DNA of 36,919 nt from Streptomyces harenosi (GCF_011008945.1 NZ_WYCT01000032.1:1-36919); one strand, 5' to 3'. Counted from the first letter of the stretch, positions 1-9,853 are shown. Notes: generated by a model from the sequence alone, not told the origin. Translations and numbers: made by a program.

Positions 1-3000
1 TGGATCCGGGTGTAGTGGTGGCGCCAGACGTCCTGGCCGGTGGTTCCGGTGACGTGGAGGTGGGCGAGTGCGGTGAGGAACCGTTCGGTGTCGTTGCCGT
101 GGCGGCGCAGGGTGCCCAGGGCGGTGAGGTCGCCGTGGGCCTCGATGGCGGGGACGAGGGTGGGGTGGGGGCTGGTCTCGATGAAGAGGCGGTGGCCGCC
201 GTCGGCGAGGGCGCGCACGGCCTGGCTGAAGCGGACGGGGCGGCGCAGGTTGCGGTACCAGTAGTGGGCGTCGAGCGTGGTGGTGTCCAGCCAGGCGTCG
301 TCGACGGTCGAGTAGAAGGGGACGGTGGCGGGCCGGGGGGTGATGTCGCCCAGCGCGTCGAGCAGTTCCCGTTCGATCGTCTCCGTGTGCGGGCAGTGGG
401 AGGCGTAGTCCACCGGGACGCGTCGTGCCCGTACCTCATTTTCCGCGCAGTGGGCCAGGAACTCCTCCAGCGCGTCGGTGTCCCCGGAAACGGTCACCGC
501 GCCGGGGCCGTTGAACGCCGCGACCCACAGCCGTCCGGCCCAGCGCCGGGCGAGGAGTTCCTCGACCTCCGGGGCGGCGGAGGCGACCGAGGCCATGCCG
601 CCCCGCCCGCTCAGCGCGACCAGGGCCCGGCTGCGCAGTGCCACGACTCTGGCGGCGTCCTCCAGACCGAGCGCGCCGCAGACGTGGGCGGCGGCGATCT
701 CCCCCTGCGAGTGCCCCACCACCGCGTCCGGCTCGATGCCGTAGGAGCGCCACAGCGCGGCCAGCGACACCATGACCGAGAACAGCACCGGCTGGACGAC
801 ATCGGCCCGGTCCCAGACCGGGTCCTCGGCGTCCCGGTGCAGCACCTCCGTGAGCGACCACTTCACCCACGGGGCCAGGGCCTTGCCGCAGGCCGCGATG
901 TGCTCCGCGAACACCGGTGCGCTGCGCAGGAGGTCCAGTCCCATGCCGGCCCACTGCCCGCCCTGGCCCGGGAAGACGAACACCACACCGTCCTCGCTCC
1001 GGCCGTCCGCCACCCCGTCGACCACACACGGGTGCGGTTCACCACAGGCCAGTGCCGCCAGTGCCCGCTCGAACCCGGCGCGCTCCGAGGCGACGACGAC
1101 CGCCCGATGCCCCAGCGCCGCCCGCCCCCGGGCCAGCGCCGCCCCCACGTCGGCCAGTCCCGCCCCGAAGCCGGTCCGCGCGAACTCCGCCAGTGCCTGC
1201 GCCTGGGCGCGCAGGCCAGCCTCCGAGTGACCGGACACCACCCACGGCACCGGCGACCCGGGCTCCGGCGGCGCCGCGTCCCCGTCGTCCGGCGCGGGCG
1301 CCTCCTCCAGGATCACGTGTGCGTTGGTGCCGCTGACGCCGAAGGACGACACCCCGGCCCGCCGCGGAGCGCCGTCCGCGGTCGCGGGCCAGGCGACGGC
1401 GTCCGTGAGCAGCCGTACCCGGCCCGCCGACCAGTCGACCCGGGGCGAGGGCTCGTCCACGTGCAGGGTGCGCGGCAGCTCCCCCTGCCGCAGCGCCATC
1501 ACCATCTTGATGACGCCGCCCACCCCCGCCGCGGCCATGGTGTGCCCCAGGTTGGACTTCACCGACCCGAGCCACAGCGGCCGTTGCCGCTCCTGCCCGT
1601 AGGTGGCGAGCAGGGCCTGGAGCTCGATCGGGTCGCCCAGCCGTGTCCCGGTCCCGTGCCCCTCCACCGCGTCGACGTCCGCCGCCGTCAGGCCCGCGTC
1701 GGCCAGGGCCTCGCGGATGACCCGTTGCTGGGACGGTCCGCTGGGGGCGGTCAGGCCGTTGGAGGCGCCGTCCTGGTTGATCGCACTGCCCCGGACCACC
1801 GCGAGCACCCGGTGCCCGAGCCGCCGGGCGTCGGAGAGCCGCTCGACCAGCAGCAGTCCGGCGCCCTCGCTCCAGCCGGTCCCGTCGGCGGCCGCCGCGT
1901 ACGCCTTGCACCGGCCGTCCGCCGCCAGGCCCCGCTGCCGGGAGAACTCGACGAACATGCCGAGCGTGGCCAGCACCGAGACGCCCCCGGTCAGGGCGAG
2001 GTCGCACTCGCCCGCCCGCAGCGAGCGGCAGGCGAGATGGAGGGCGACCAGCGACGACGAGCACGCCGTCTCCACCGACACCGCCGGGCCCTCCAGCCCG
2101 AGGGTGTAGGCGATGCGGCCCGAGGCGACGCTGGGCAGCGTGCCGGTCAGGAGATGGCCCTGGAGGTCGGCGGCGCCGTGGGCCGCCTCGTCCATGGGAG
2201 GGCCGTAGCCGAGCGGGAAGATCCCGGTGAAGACGCCGGTACGCGATCCCCGGGCCGAGGTGGGATCGATCCCCGCCCGTTCGAAGGTCTCCCATGCCAT
2301 CTCCAGCAGCAACCGCTGCTGCGGGTCCATCGCCAGCGCCTCACGGGGGGAGATCCCGAAGAACCCGGCGTCGAACTCGCCCGCGTCGTACAGGAACCCG
2401 CCCTCGCGCTGGACGTAGGTGCCCGGCGCGCCCGGGTCCTCCGCGTGGCGGCCGGTGTCCCAGCCGCGGTCGGTGGGGAACGGCCCGAGCGCGTCACCGC
2501 CTTCGGCCACCAGCCGCCACAGGTCCTCCGGTGACCGGACACCTCCCGGGAAGCGGCAGGCCATCCCGACGATCGCGACCGGTTCGCCGTCCCGGTGGCC
2601 GCGGACGGCGACCGGTGCCGTGCCCGCCCTCTCCTCGATCCCCAGGGCGAGACGGCGCAGCAGCCCGGCGACCGCGACCGGCGTCGGATGGTCGAAGACC
2701 AGGGTGGCCGGCAGGCGCAGCCCGGTGGCCTCGCGAAGCCGGTCGCGCAGTTCCAGGGCGAGGGCGGAGTCGCAGCCCTGCTCGGTGAAGGCGGCCGACG
2801 GCCGCACCGTCGGCGACGCCCCGCCGTCGCCGCCGGCGAGCGCGGCGAAGTGGGCGCAGACCAGATCGACCAGCAGATGCTCCTGCTGCGCCGGGGAGAG
2901 CGGTGCCAGCCGGCCGGTGAGGGCGGCGGCGCTCGCCTCGCGGGCGGGCCGCCCTCCCGCGGGGACGCTGAGCCGGCCGAGCGCGTCCTGGAACTGCCGC

Positions 3001-4001
3001 ATTCCGCCGCGCCCGCGGCGCAGCGTGCCCGTCACGAGCGTGTCGGCGGCGCCGGGGGTGTCGTCGGCGAGTGCTTGCAGACCCAGGGTGAGTATCGGGT
3101 GCGGGCTCAGCTCGGCGAACGTCCGGTGTCCGTCGGCCAGGAGGCCGCGCGCGGCGAGGTCGAAGCGCGCGGTCTCGCTGATGTTGCGGTACCAGTAACC
3201 GGCGTCCAGCCGGCGGGTGTCCACCAGGCCGCCGGTGAGCGAGGAGTGGAAGGGCAGACGGGAGAGGCACGGGGTGACGGAACCCAGGTCGGTCAGGATG
3301 CGTTCCCGCACGGCCCGCATCGCGGGGGAGTGGGCGGGTACGTCGATGGCGACCCGGCGCGTTCGCACTCCCGCCGCGGCGAGGTCCGCGGCCAGGGCGG
3401 CGATGGCGTCCAGGTCCCCCGCGACCACCGTGCTGCCGGGCCCGTTGACGCCGGCGACCACGAGCCGGGCGCCGTCCTGGCCGTCACCGCTCCACCGCTC
3501 CAGGTGCGGCTCCAGTTCCTCGGGAGCGGCCTTGACCGCGAGGAGAGTGCCGGTGCCCGACAGCGTGGCCTGAGCCCGGCTCCACAGGGCCGCCACCCGG
3601 GCCGCGTCGGCCAGGGGCAGGGCGCCGGCCACATGGGCGGCGGCGACCTCGCCGAGGCTGTGCCCGAGGACGGCGCAGGGCTCGACGCCGTGCGAGCGCC
3701 AGAGCTCGGCCAGCGACACCATGAGGGCGAACAGGGCCGGCTGCGCGACATCGGCGCGATCGAGCGCCAGGCCGGCCGATGCCTCCGGGGCGCCCCGCAG
3801 CACGCCTTCGACCGACCAGTTCAGGTACGGGGCGAGCGCCTCGGCGCAGGCGCGCACGCTCTCCCGGAACACCGGGGAGGCGTCCCACAGTTCCGCCCCC
3901 ATCCCCGGCCACTGGGAGCCCTGGCCGGGGAAGACGAAGACCACCGCGTCCGCGGACCTGCCGGCCGACCCTTCCTCGCCGTGCGCGTGTGTCTCGTGCA
4001 C
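1..4001 (-). CDS. Modular type I polyketide synthase, loading module plus start of module 1 (3' end off the window)
   Basis: The frame opens at GTG 4001, with GAGGAG seven bases upstream, and stays open to base 3 (1333 residues) without a stop, so the gene continues leftwards. Domains: loading AT about 20-330 (GHSLG, Ser115; VPAH at 221-224), ACP about 365-455 (modified Ser412), KS about 475-900 (Cys647, His782, His820), extender AT about 1003-1305 (GHSQG, Ser1098; YASH at 1199-1202), then the start of a post-AT linker. No KS precedes the first AT, so it is a true AT-ACP starter module. From memory it resembles the AveA1 loading domain (shared VPAHSP-x-M, LGHSLGE and the ALSP-x-QQ stretch before the ACP), which accepts branched acyl-CoA starters. 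YASH with GHSQG in the second AT is the methylmalonyl-CoA signature. The reductive loop of module 1 lies outside. Divergent from the SDR at 4392. Product unknown. Confidence 0.95.
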   Translation of the reverse strand, partial: MHETHAHGEEGSAGRSADAVVFVFPGQGSQWPGMGAELWDASPVFRESVRACAEALAPYLNWSVEGVLRGAPEASAGLALDRADVAQPALFALMVSLAELWRSHGVEPCAVLGHSLGEVAAAHVAGALPLADAARVAALWSRAQATLSGTGTLLAVKAAPEELEPHLERWSGDGQDGARLVVAGVNGPGSTVVAGDLDAIAALAADLAAAGVRTRRVAIDVPAHSPAMRAVRERILTDLGSVTPCLSRLPFHSSLTGGLVDTRRLDAGYWYRNISETARFDLAARGLLADGHRTFAELSPHPILTLGLQALADDTPGAADTLVTGTLRRGRGGMRQFQDALGRLSVPAGGRPAREASAAALTGRLAPLSPAQQEHLLVDLVCAHFAALAGGDGGASPTVRPSAAFTEQGCDSALALELRDRLREATGLRLPATLVFDHPTPVAVAGLLRRLALGIEERAGTAPVAVRGHRDGEPVAIVGMACRFPGGVRSPEDLWRLVAEGGDALGPFPTDRGWDTGRHAEDPGAPGTYVQREGGFLYDAGEFDAGFFGISPREALAMDPQQRLLLEMAWETFERAGIDPTSARGSRTGVFTGIFPLGYGPPMDEAAHGAADLQGHLLTGTLPSVASGRIAYTLGLEGPAVSVETACSSSLVALHLACRSLRAGECDLALTGGVSVLATLGMFVEFSRQRGLAADGRCKAYAAAADGTGWSEGAGLLLVERLSDARRLGHRVLAVVRGSAINQDGASNGLTAPSGPSQQRVIREALADAGLTAADVDAVEGHGTGTRLGDPIELQALLATYGQERQRPLWLGSVKSNLGHTMAAAGVGGVIKMVMALRQGELPRTLHVDEPSPRVDWSAGRVRLLTDAVAWPATADGAPRRAGVSSFGVSGTNAHVILEEAPAPDDGDAAPPEPGSPVPWVVSGHSEAGLRAQAQALAEFARTGFGAGLADVGAALARGRAALGHRAVVVASERAGFERALAALACGEPHPCVVDGVADGRSEDGVVFVFPGQGGQWAGMGLDLLRSAPVFAEHIAACGKALAPWVKWSLTEVLHRDAEDPVWDRADVVQPVLFSVMVSLAALWRSYGIEPDAVVGHSQGEIAAAHVCGALGLEDAARVVALRSRALVALSGRGGMASVASAAPEVEELLARRWAGRLWVAAFNGPGAVTVSGDTDALEEFLAHCAENEVRARRVPVDYASHCPHTETIERELLDALGDITPRPATVPFYSTVDDAWLDTTTLDAHYWYRNLRRPVRFSQAVRALADGGHRLFIETSPHPTLVPAIEAHGDLTALGTLRRHGNDTERFLTALAHLHVTGTTGQDVWRHHYTRI

Positions 4002-4391
4002 CTGTCGTCTCCTCACCGCTCGGCAGGGATGGGCGGCCCCTCGCAGGGCGAAAGTCGCCGAAGGGATTTCGAGGCAGGGGACAGCCCGGCATGGAGGGGA
4101 CTTTCGCCGCCGGCCGCGCGCCGGAGTCGTGTATTCAAAAATAGTGATCGCCGGGCGATCCTGGTAACCCCTACTCACCCCAGGGGTATTCGGCCGATCC
4201 GCTCGCTCACCCCCTAGGAGTTGCGGGCACGTAAATCGATCACATTCCCGCCCTCCCGTGGGTCGCCCGGCCTCTGGCACAGTAATCGGTGAGGTCGAGA
4301 CCTCACGCGTGGCCGGGGCGCGGATCTGGCCTCGGACCTGACCCCATACACCAAGAGGAAAAGTAAGATAATCGGCAGAAGGGGATTCGGG
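4002..4391. promoter_or_regulatory. Divergent promoter region between the PKS and SDR genes
   Basis: 390 bases without a gene, less GC-rich than its surroundings in the middle, between two divergent starts. It carries an unusual number of dyads: GGCGAAAGTC at 4047-4056 inverted at 4099-4108; GATCGCC-G-GGCGATC at 4146-4160; ACCCC-A-GGGGT at 4177-4187, with an outer ACCCCT/AGGGGT pair at 4167-4187; CTCACCCC repeated directly at 4174-4181 and 4206-4213; and the 8-2-8 dyad at 4289-4306. The SDR ribosome site AGAAGGGG is at 4377-4384. Promoter hexamers cannot be placed with certainty. The likely inputs are the LAL regulator at 6382 and an unlinked repressor. Confidence 0.6.
4289..4306. promoter_or_regulatory. 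Perfect 8-2-8 dyad upstream of the SDR gene, candidate operator
   Basis: GTGAGGTC-GA-GACCTCAC is a perfect inverted repeat about 85 bases before the SDR start. The short spacer makes it a dimeric repressor or activator site rather than a terminator. The cognate regulator is not identifiable from the window. Confidence 0.5.
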
Positions 4392-5195
4392 ATGCCGGAG
4401 TTCAACGACAGGACGGCCTTGGTCACGGGTGCCTCGCGCGGCATCGGAAAGGCCATCGCCCAGCGACTCGCCGCCGAGGGCGTCCGGGTCGCCGTGCACT
4501 ACGGAACGCAGGAAAAGGGCGCGCGGGAGACGGTGGAGGCGATCGAACGCGCGGGGGGACGGGCCTTCGCGGTCCGGGCGGATCTCGTTCGGGAGGACGC
4601 CGTCGACGAGCTCTTCACCGCACTGGAGCGGGAGCTGCAGGGGCAGCCGCTGCACATCCTGGTGAACAACGCGGCCGTCGCCCCCGCCCCCGGCGACCCG
4701 GCCCTCGCGGCACAGGACGGCTATGTCCCCGGCCTGTCGGACATCACGCCCGAGGAGTTCGACCGCCTGTACCGCATCAACGTCCGGGCGCCGTTCTTCG
4801 TGACCCAGCGGGCCCTGTCGCTGATGGCCGACGGCGGGCGCATCGTCAATGTCTCCTCGGCCGTCACCCGGATCGCCTGGCCGCTGCTGCCCTACGCCAT
4901 GACCAAGGGGGCGCTGGAGATGATGGCTCCCCGGCTCGCCAACGAACTCGGTTCGCGCGGCATCACCGTCAACACCGTGGCGCCCGGCATCACGGACACC
5001 GACATGAACCGCTGGGTACGCGAGACCCCGGGCGCCGAGGCGGGCATCTCGGCCCTGACGGCGCTCGGCCGGCTGGGCCACCCGAACGACATCGCCGGCA
5101 TCGTCGCCTTCCTGGTCTCCGACGACGCCCGCTGGGTCACCGGCCAACTGCTGGACGCCAGCGGTGGCATGGCCCTGGCGCCCGCCATGATGTGA
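4392..5195 (+). CDS. Short-chain dehydrogenase/reductase (FabG-like)
   Basis: A 267-residue classical SDR, the usual family length, expected to be a soluble NADP(H)-dependent ketoreductase. The Rossmann signature TGASRGIG is at 12-19, an NNAA motif follows in the middle of the chain, the catalytic Ser is Ser155 in NVSSAV, and the Tyr-x3-Lys pair is Tyr168/Lys172 in PYAMTKGA. The start ATG has AGAAGGGG seven bases upstream. It is divergent from the PKS and convergent with the thioesterase. Its place next to an AveA1-like PKS suggests a post-PKS ketoreductase comparable in role to AveF of the avermectin cluster, but that is inference from context; generic FabG-type activity is equally compatible. 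Confidence 0.9.
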   Translation: MPEFNDRTALVTGASRGIGKAIAQRLAAEGVRVAVHYGTQEKGARETVEAIERAGGRAFAVRADLVREDAVDELFTALERELQGQPLHILVNNAAVAPAPGDPALAAQDGYVPGLSDITPEEFDRLYRINVRAPFFVTQRALSLMADGGRIVNVSSAVTRIAWPLLPYAMTKGALEMMAPRLANELGSRGITVNTVAPGITDTDMNRWVRETPGAEAGISALTALGRLGHPNDIAGIVAFLVSDDARWVTGQLLDASGGMALAPAMM

Positions 5196-5203
5196 GGCCG
5201 CCC

Positions 5204-5268
5204 CGCGCCTGCCCGTGCCGGCTCCGGTGCGGCAGGCGCGCAGAGCGGCCCGGCCCTTCGAGCCGGGC
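5204..5268. terminator. Two hairpins between convergent SDR and thioesterase genes
   Basis: CGCGCCTGCC (5204-5213) pairs perfectly with 5231-5240, and GCCCGGC (5248-5254) pairs with 5262-5268 across the loop CCTTCGA. They fill the 81-base gap between two converging stop codons and probably end both transcripts. Confidence 0.65.
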
Positions 5269-5276
5269 GGCCCCCC

Positions 5277-6056
5277 TTACACCGGGTCCGGACGGCGCGC
5301 GCGGTCCTCCCGCAGGCGCGCGGTGACCACCTCCACCACCGCGTCGTGGTGGTCGTCGAGGAAGAAGTGCCCGCCGGGGAAGGTGAGCACCTCGCAATCC
5401 GCCGTGGTGTGTCCGCTCCAGGCGTGGGCGTCGTCGAGGCCGGTCCTCGGATCGGCGTCGCCGACCAGCACGGTGACCGGGCAGCCGACCACGGCGTCGT
5501 CGGCGGCGCGGTAGGTGCCGATCGCGCGATAGTCGGCGCGCAGCGCGGGCAGCGCGGCGACCAGCAGCTCCTCGTCCTGGAGCACCCGCAGGTCGGTCCC
5601 GCCGAGAGTCCGCATCTCGGCGAGCATCGAGGCATCGCTGGCGGCCGGGGCGGAGTCGTCGCGGAACCGGGACGGCGCCCGGCGTCCCGAGGCGAAGAGC
5701 CGGGCGCAGCGGACACCCGCGTCGCGCTCCAGCCGCCGGGCCAGCTCGAAGGCGAGGACCGCGCCCATGCTGTGGCCGAACAGCGCGGTCGACGCGTCCA
5801 CGCGGTGCCGGACGGCCGCGAACAGATCGTCCGCCAGGCTCTCGACGGAGTCCGGGCAGGGCTCGGCGCGCCGGTCCTGGCGTCCGGGGTACTGGACCGC
5901 CAGGACCTCGATGCCGGGGGCGAGGGACCGGGCGAGGCGCAGATAGGCGCTGGCGGACCCGCCCGCGTGCGGGAAGCACAGCAGCCGCGTCCGGGCCGCG
6001 GGAGCCGGCTGGAACCGCCGGAGCCAGAGGGATTCGGTCTCGCAAGGGTCGGGCAT
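5277..6056 (-). CDS. Type II (editing) thioesterase
   Basis: A 259-residue alpha/beta hydrolase with the hallmarks of stand-alone PKS/NRPS thioesterases: the FPHAGG oxyanion motif near 28-33, the nucleophile Ser96 in GHSMG, an acidic residue in VGDADP and the terminal His in FPGGHFFL. Such enzymes act in the cytoplasm, hydrolysing wrong or decarboxylated acyl groups from carrier-protein phosphopantetheine arms and so rescuing stalled synthases. The start ATG follows AAGGAGAGG in the minus direction. Divergent from the LAL regulator and convergent with the SDR. Its likely client is the PKS at 1-4001, though editing of other synthases cannot be excluded. Confidence 0.93.
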   Translation of the reverse strand: MPDPCETESLWLRRFQPAPAARTRLLCFPHAGGSASAYLRLARSLAPGIEVLAVQYPGRQDRRAEPCPDSVESLADDLFAAVRHRVDASTALFGHSMGAVLAFELARRLERDAGVRCARLFASGRRAPSRFRDDSAPAASDASMLAEMRTLGGTDLRVLQDEELLVAALPALRADYRAIGTYRAADDAVVGCPVTVLVGDADPRTGLDDAHAWSGHTTADCEVLTFPGGHFFLDDHHDAVVEVVTARLREDRARRPDPV

Positions 6057-6381
6057 CGCCCATCCTCTCCTTAAGTGCGATTATCGCAACACGTGCGTTC
6101 GCGTGACCTCGCGAATGGCTCGCCGTCCCGCGGAGACTGCCCATCCTTCCGGCCGCCCATTCCGGGAACTCTCCCCGCGCTCGAAAAGATGAGCGAAAAC
6201 GATGCCTAATCACGACCCGTTCCAACTCGGCCACATTCCCCGCCCATTGGCTCATTCTCGCGACGGGCAGCGTGTGTGGCGGCTTCGGGAGGCGGGCAGT
6301 ATCTCGACGACTTGTGGGCTTTCCTGTTGGTACGAATCCGTAAAGCCCCCGGTCTTCGGGGGAGGGAGTCAGAGGGAGATT
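6057..6381. promoter_or_regulatory. Divergent promoter region and long leader of the LAL regulator
   Basis: 325 bases between divergent genes. TTCGCG-TGACCT-CGCGAA at 6098-6115 is a perfect 6-6-6 dyad close to the thioesterase start. CCCCCG-GTCTT-CGGGGG at 6346-6362 is a hairpin immediately before the AGGGAG ribosome site of the LAL gene and could hide or expose that site. The reading frame of the regulator is open back to an ATG at 6202, but that start has no ribosome site and the extension does not look like LAL sequence, so the stretch is best read as leader. Confidence 0.55.
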
Positions 6382-9177
6382 ATGCGGGGCGTTTCCCCTT
6401 CGGTATCCGTGCGGGAGCCGCAAGGGCTCACGTTCCTCGGCCTGGGCAGGCAGTCCCAGGCCGTGAGAACGGCGCTCGAGGCGTGCGCGGCCGGCCGGGT
6501 GCAGGTGCTGGTCGTCGAGGGCGGACTCGGCTGCGGGAAGAGCGCCTTCCTGGGGGAGGCGCTCAAGCACGCGGCGGCATCGGGCTTCCTGGTCCTCCGG
6601 TCCGCCGGATGTCCGCCGACGGGCCGGCACCCCTTCGACCTCCTGCGGCAACTGGCGGTCGACCCCGACATCCCGGGCGCCCAGCGCGCACTGCTCCAGG
6701 ACGCCGTCGGGGCGCGGCACTCCCCGGCACCGGGCGAGCCGGAAACTCCGGTCGCGCAGCGTGTGCGGGCGGCGCTCCACCAGCTCACCGGCACCTCACC
6801 GGTCGTCATCGGCATCGACGACCTGCACCACGCGGACCCGCAGTCCCTGCACTGCCTGCTCCAGGCCGTCGACCATCCCCGAGCCACCCGCCTGCTGCTG
6901 GTCTGCACCGCGCTGCCGTCGGGGCTGGCGGCCGACCCGGCCGTGGAAGCCGAGCTGCTGTGCCAGCCGGCCCTCCAGCGCGTCATGCTCGGCCGCCTCT
7001 CCCTCCGCGCCGTGTCCGGGCTGCGCGCCGCCCGCCCCGGACCGGCCGTCGAGGCCCTGCCCGCGGACGACCTCCTCGCCGTCACCGGCGGCAATCCGCT
7101 GCTGGTGCACGCCCTGCTCGAGGAACTCGTCGAGAGCCACGCCCAAGGGCGCACCGACGAGCGGGCCGGCCGACGCCGGAGAACGGCGTCCCCCGTCATC
7201 GGCGGCCGGTTCTACCAGGCCGTCCTGGCCTCCCTGTCCCGGACGGACAGCCTGGTCAGGCACAGCGCGGGCGCGCTCGCCGTCCTCGGCGACTCCGGCT
7301 GCGCCGAGGTGGTCGCCCGGCTGCTCGGCATCGGCCGCGCCATGGCGGCCCGCGGGCTGCGCGCCCTGGAGGCGACCGGCCTGACGGCGTCCGGCCGCTT
7401 CCGGCACCCCGTGGTGGAGGCGGCCGCCCTCGACACCCTGGACCACGACCACCGCGCACACCTGCACCGCCGCGCCGCCGCGCTGCTGTACGACGTCGGC
7501 GCGGAACCGGACGAGGTGGCCCGGCACCTGCTCGCCGCCCGGCACGCGGCAGGGCCCTGGGCGATGTCCGTGCTGCGGGACGCCGCCGAGCAACTGCTGA
7601 TGCGGGACGACGTCCTGACCGCCGTCTCCTGCCTCGAACTGGCCCGGCGCTCCTGTGCGGGGGAGCGCCGGCGCGCCGAGATCCTGCTGCGCCTGACCGT
7701 CGCCACCCGGCGCACCGACCCGGCGGCGGCGGAGGGCCACCTCGCCGAACTCGTCGCCGAACTGCGGGCCGGAAGACTGACGAGCACCGAGACCGAACGG
7801 CTGGGTCACCTCCTGCTCGGCTGCGGACGGCTGGAGGAGGCCACGGAGGTCATGGGAGGGCCGGGGCCCCAGGCCGACCCGCGCAACCCCCGGCTGGAAA
7901 CCGGCTTCCACGCCTCCGCGCTCTGGGAGCCGCTGGCCCGCCCCCGCACGGACCCAGAGCCCGGGGACGAGGGAAGCCCCCGCCCGCGGATGCCGGTGAC
8001 CGGGATCTGGGACCTCCCCGGCGACGGCACCAACGCCTCGGCCTCCGAGGCGGCGGAGCACGTCCTCAAGAGCCTGCCGCTCACCGACACCACCCTGGTG
8101 ATCGTCGTCAACGCGGTCCGGGTCCTGTGCCGCACCGGCGCGTACGAGACCGCGGCGCTCTGGTGCACACGCCTGCTCGGCGAGGCCGCCCGTCGCCGGC
8201 TGCCGGGCTGGAAGGCGCAGTTCCTCGCCCTCCAGGCCGAGATCGCGCTGTGCCGGGGGCTGCTCGCCGACACCGAGGAGTACGCCCGCCAGGCCCTGGC
8301 CTGCGTGCCGCGGTGCAGCCGCAGCGTCTTCATCGGCGGACCGCTGGCCAGCCGGGTGTTCGCGGCCACCGAGATGGGACGCTACGACGAGGCCACGCGG
8401 CAGCTCGACCAACCGGTGCCGGAGGCGCTCTTCCGCAGCGTGTACGGCCCGGCCTACCTGCGCGCCCGGGGCTACTACTACCTGGCCCTGGACCGGCCCC
8501 TCGCCGCCGTCCGCGACTTCCTCGGCGCCGGCCGTCTGCTGCGGCGCTGGGGGATCGACCGGCCGACGCTGATGCCGTGGCGCTCGGACGCGGCGGAGGC
8601 GTTCCTGGGCCTCGGCGAGCCGAGGAGGGCCGATGGGCTCCTGCGCGAACAACTGGCCCGGACCCCGGACGACAATCCTCACGTGCGCGGCGTCTCGCTG
8701 CGGCTGCGCGCCCGGATCGCCGGCCCGCCGGAACGGCTGAACCTGCTGACCGAAGCCGTGAATCACCTGAAGAGCAGCGGCGACCGGCTGGCCCTGGCGG
8801 GTGCCCTGGCCGACCTGGGCGCCGTCTACCGGGAGCGCGGCGAGTCGACCCGGGCCGGCGCCACGATCCGCCGCGCCTGGCATCTGGCGAACGACTGCGG
8901 GGCGCGGGCCCTGTGCGAGCGGATCCTGCCGGGAGGGCCCGCACGGCAGTCGTCCGGGGACAGCACGGGGCGGACCGAGGCGGCGCTGAGCGGATCGGAG
9001 CTCAGGGTCGTGGAACTGGCCGCCAACGGGCACACCAACCGCGAGATCGCCGCCCGGCTCTGCATCACCGTCAGCACCGTGGAACAGCACCTCACGCGCG
9101 CCTACCGAAAGCTGGACATCACCCGGCGTCAGGAACTGCCCGCCCGGCTGTGCGCACACGTCGAAAGCCCGGCCTGA
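6382..9177 (+). CDS. LuxR-family LAL transcriptional activator
   Basis: A 931-residue regulator of the large ATP-binding LuxR (LAL) class that often switches on macrolide clusters. The N-terminal ATPase has a Walker A motif GGLGCGKS at 47-54 and a Walker B-like stretch in VVIGIDDLHHAD. A long helical TPR-like middle follows. The LuxR-type helix-turn-helix occupies roughly the last 66 residues (SELRVVELAANGHTNREI, then TVSTVEQHLTRAYRKL). Start 6382 was chosen because AGGGAG lies just before it and the conserved FLGLGRQSQ segment begins soon after; an ATG at 6202 would add 60 residues of atypical sequence. Being divergent from the thioesterase and close to the PKS, it is the obvious pathway-specific activator, in the manner of AveR or MilR. 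A hairpin terminator follows the stop. Confidence 0.95.
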   Translation: MRGVSPSVSVREPQGLTFLGLGRQSQAVRTALEACAAGRVQVLVVEGGLGCGKSAFLGEALKHAAASGFLVLRSAGCPPTGRHPFDLLRQLAVDPDIPGAQRALLQDAVGARHSPAPGEPETPVAQRVRAALHQLTGTSPVVIGIDDLHHADPQSLHCLLQAVDHPRATRLLLVCTALPSGLAADPAVEAELLCQPALQRVMLGRLSLRAVSGLRAARPGPAVEALPADDLLAVTGGNPLLVHALLEELVESHAQGRTDERAGRRRRTASPVIGGRFYQAVLASLSRTDSLVRHSAGALAVLGDSGCAEVVARLLGIGRAMAARGLRALEATGLTASGRFRHPVVEAAALDTLDHDHRAHLHRRAAALLYDVGAEPDEVARHLLAARHAAGPWAMSVLRDAAEQLLMRDDVLTAVSCLELARRSCAGERRRAEILLRLTVATRRTDPAAAEGHLAELVAELRAGRLTSTETERLGHLLLGCGRLEEATEVMGGPGPQADPRNPRLETGFHASALWEPLARPRTDPEPGDEGSPRPRMPVTGIWDLPGDGTNASASEAAEHVLKSLPLTDTTLVIVVNAVRVLCRTGAYETAALWCTRLLGEAARRRLPGWKAQFLALQAEIALCRGLLADTEEYARQALACVPRCSRSVFIGGPLASRVFAATEMGRYDEATRQLDQPVPEALFRSVYGPAYLRARGYYYLALDRPLAAVRDFLGAGRLLRRWGIDRPTLMPWRSDAAEAFLGLGEPRRADGLLREQLARTPDDNPHVRGVSLRLRARIAGPPERLNLLTEAVNHLKSSGDRLALAGALADLGAVYRERGESTRAGATIRRAWHLANDCGARALCERILPGGPARQSSGDSTGRTEAALSGSELRVVELAANGHTNREIAARLCITVSTVEQHLTRAYRKLDITRRQELPARLCAHVESPA

Positions 9178-9180
9178 ACG

Positions 9181-9207
9181 CGCACCGGGCTCACGCCTGC
9201 CGGTGCG
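9181..9207 (+). terminator. Hairpin after the LAL gene
   Basis: CGCACCGG (9181-9188) pairs perfectly with CCGGTGCG (9200-9207), beginning three bases after the LAL stop codon. There is no T-run, which is normal for terminators in high-GC actinomycetes. Confidence 0.6.
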
Positions 9208-9630
9208 TACGGGAGGTGACACGCAGGCGGCGGGGCGGCGATCCGTACCGGGTGGCCCGGGCCCGTCCGATGGACGCGGGCCACCGGGCGGGGCTCGCGC
9301 CCACCCGGTGGATGCGGGCCACCGGCCGCACCCGGGACGGACGGGCCGGCACGAGCCGTCACCGGCCCGCCATGGCGGCGGGGGCGCTCCCCGGTGCCGG
9401 TCCGCGCGAACGGGACCGTCGCGGCCACCGCCGCGCCGCAGTGCTCCGCCACGAGGCCGCGTACCGCCGGCGACGCGAGGGACCCCGGTGGCCGCCGCCG
9501 CACAGCGCCGCCGCGCCCCCGTGATCCCGCGCACCAGCAGCGGGACCCGGCCGGGTGCGGTGCCGCCCACGAGGCCCGTGCCGTCCGTCCCGCCGGCTGC
9601 CGGTGCCCTGGGGACCCGGATGCTCCGGCC

Positions 9631-9665
9631 GGACGCCGGACGCCGGACGCCGGACGCCGGACGCC
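9631..9665. repeat. Five tandem copies of GGACGCC
   Basis: Five perfect head-to-tail copies of the heptamer GGACGCC, continuing into a partial sixth. A seven-base period is out of register with codons, supporting a non-coding location. Likely generated by polymerase slippage; copy number may vary between strains. Confidence 0.9.
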
Positions 9666-9853
9666 GGGCCCCGGCCCGGTCGAGGCCGGCCGGGTCGAGG
9701 GGTGCCTAATGCTCCGTCGGCGTCGCCGCGTTCGCCGCCCGTCCCGTCACGCGGCTGCGTCACCGGCCTCGGGTGCCCTTCGGTGCCCGGAGAGCGGGCG
9801 GACCGCCCGGCCTCGGGCGTGCCCCACTCACCGCGGCCGCCGGGCACGCTGTC

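Larger units (their letters stand above)
9178..9853. other. 676-base gene-poor stretch with short repeats
   Basis: No convincing gene was found on either strand. Open frames cross it, but their composition (Arg, Pro and Gly runs) is that of random high-GC sequence. Apart from the terminator it holds two near-identical 17-mers at 9271-9287 and 9309-9325 (one mismatch) and the heptamer array at 9631-9665. It may be decayed sequence separating the polyketide region from the following genes. Confidence 0.6.

Noticed and set aside
15-4217. Long plus-strand open frames (839 and 540 codons) opposite the PKS
   Set aside because: They read as Arg/Gly/Val-rich composition without domains. The minus strand encodes continuous AT-ACP-KS-AT with all catalytic residues. 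These are antisense shadows of high-GC codon use.
6202-6381. N-terminal extension of the LAL regulator from ATG 6202
   Set aside because: No ribosome site, atypical residues and a hairpin in the stretch; 6382 has AGGGAG and begins the conserved segment.
9631-9665. CRISPR-like or integron-like repeat array
   Set aside because: The units are seven bases, contiguous and without spacers; it is a simple tandem repeat.
9129-9847. Possible minus-strand genes in the gap after the LAL regulator
   Set aside because: Composition is Arg/Pro/Gly runs, no ribosome sites or recognisable motifs, and the GGACGCC heptamer array falls inside the frame.
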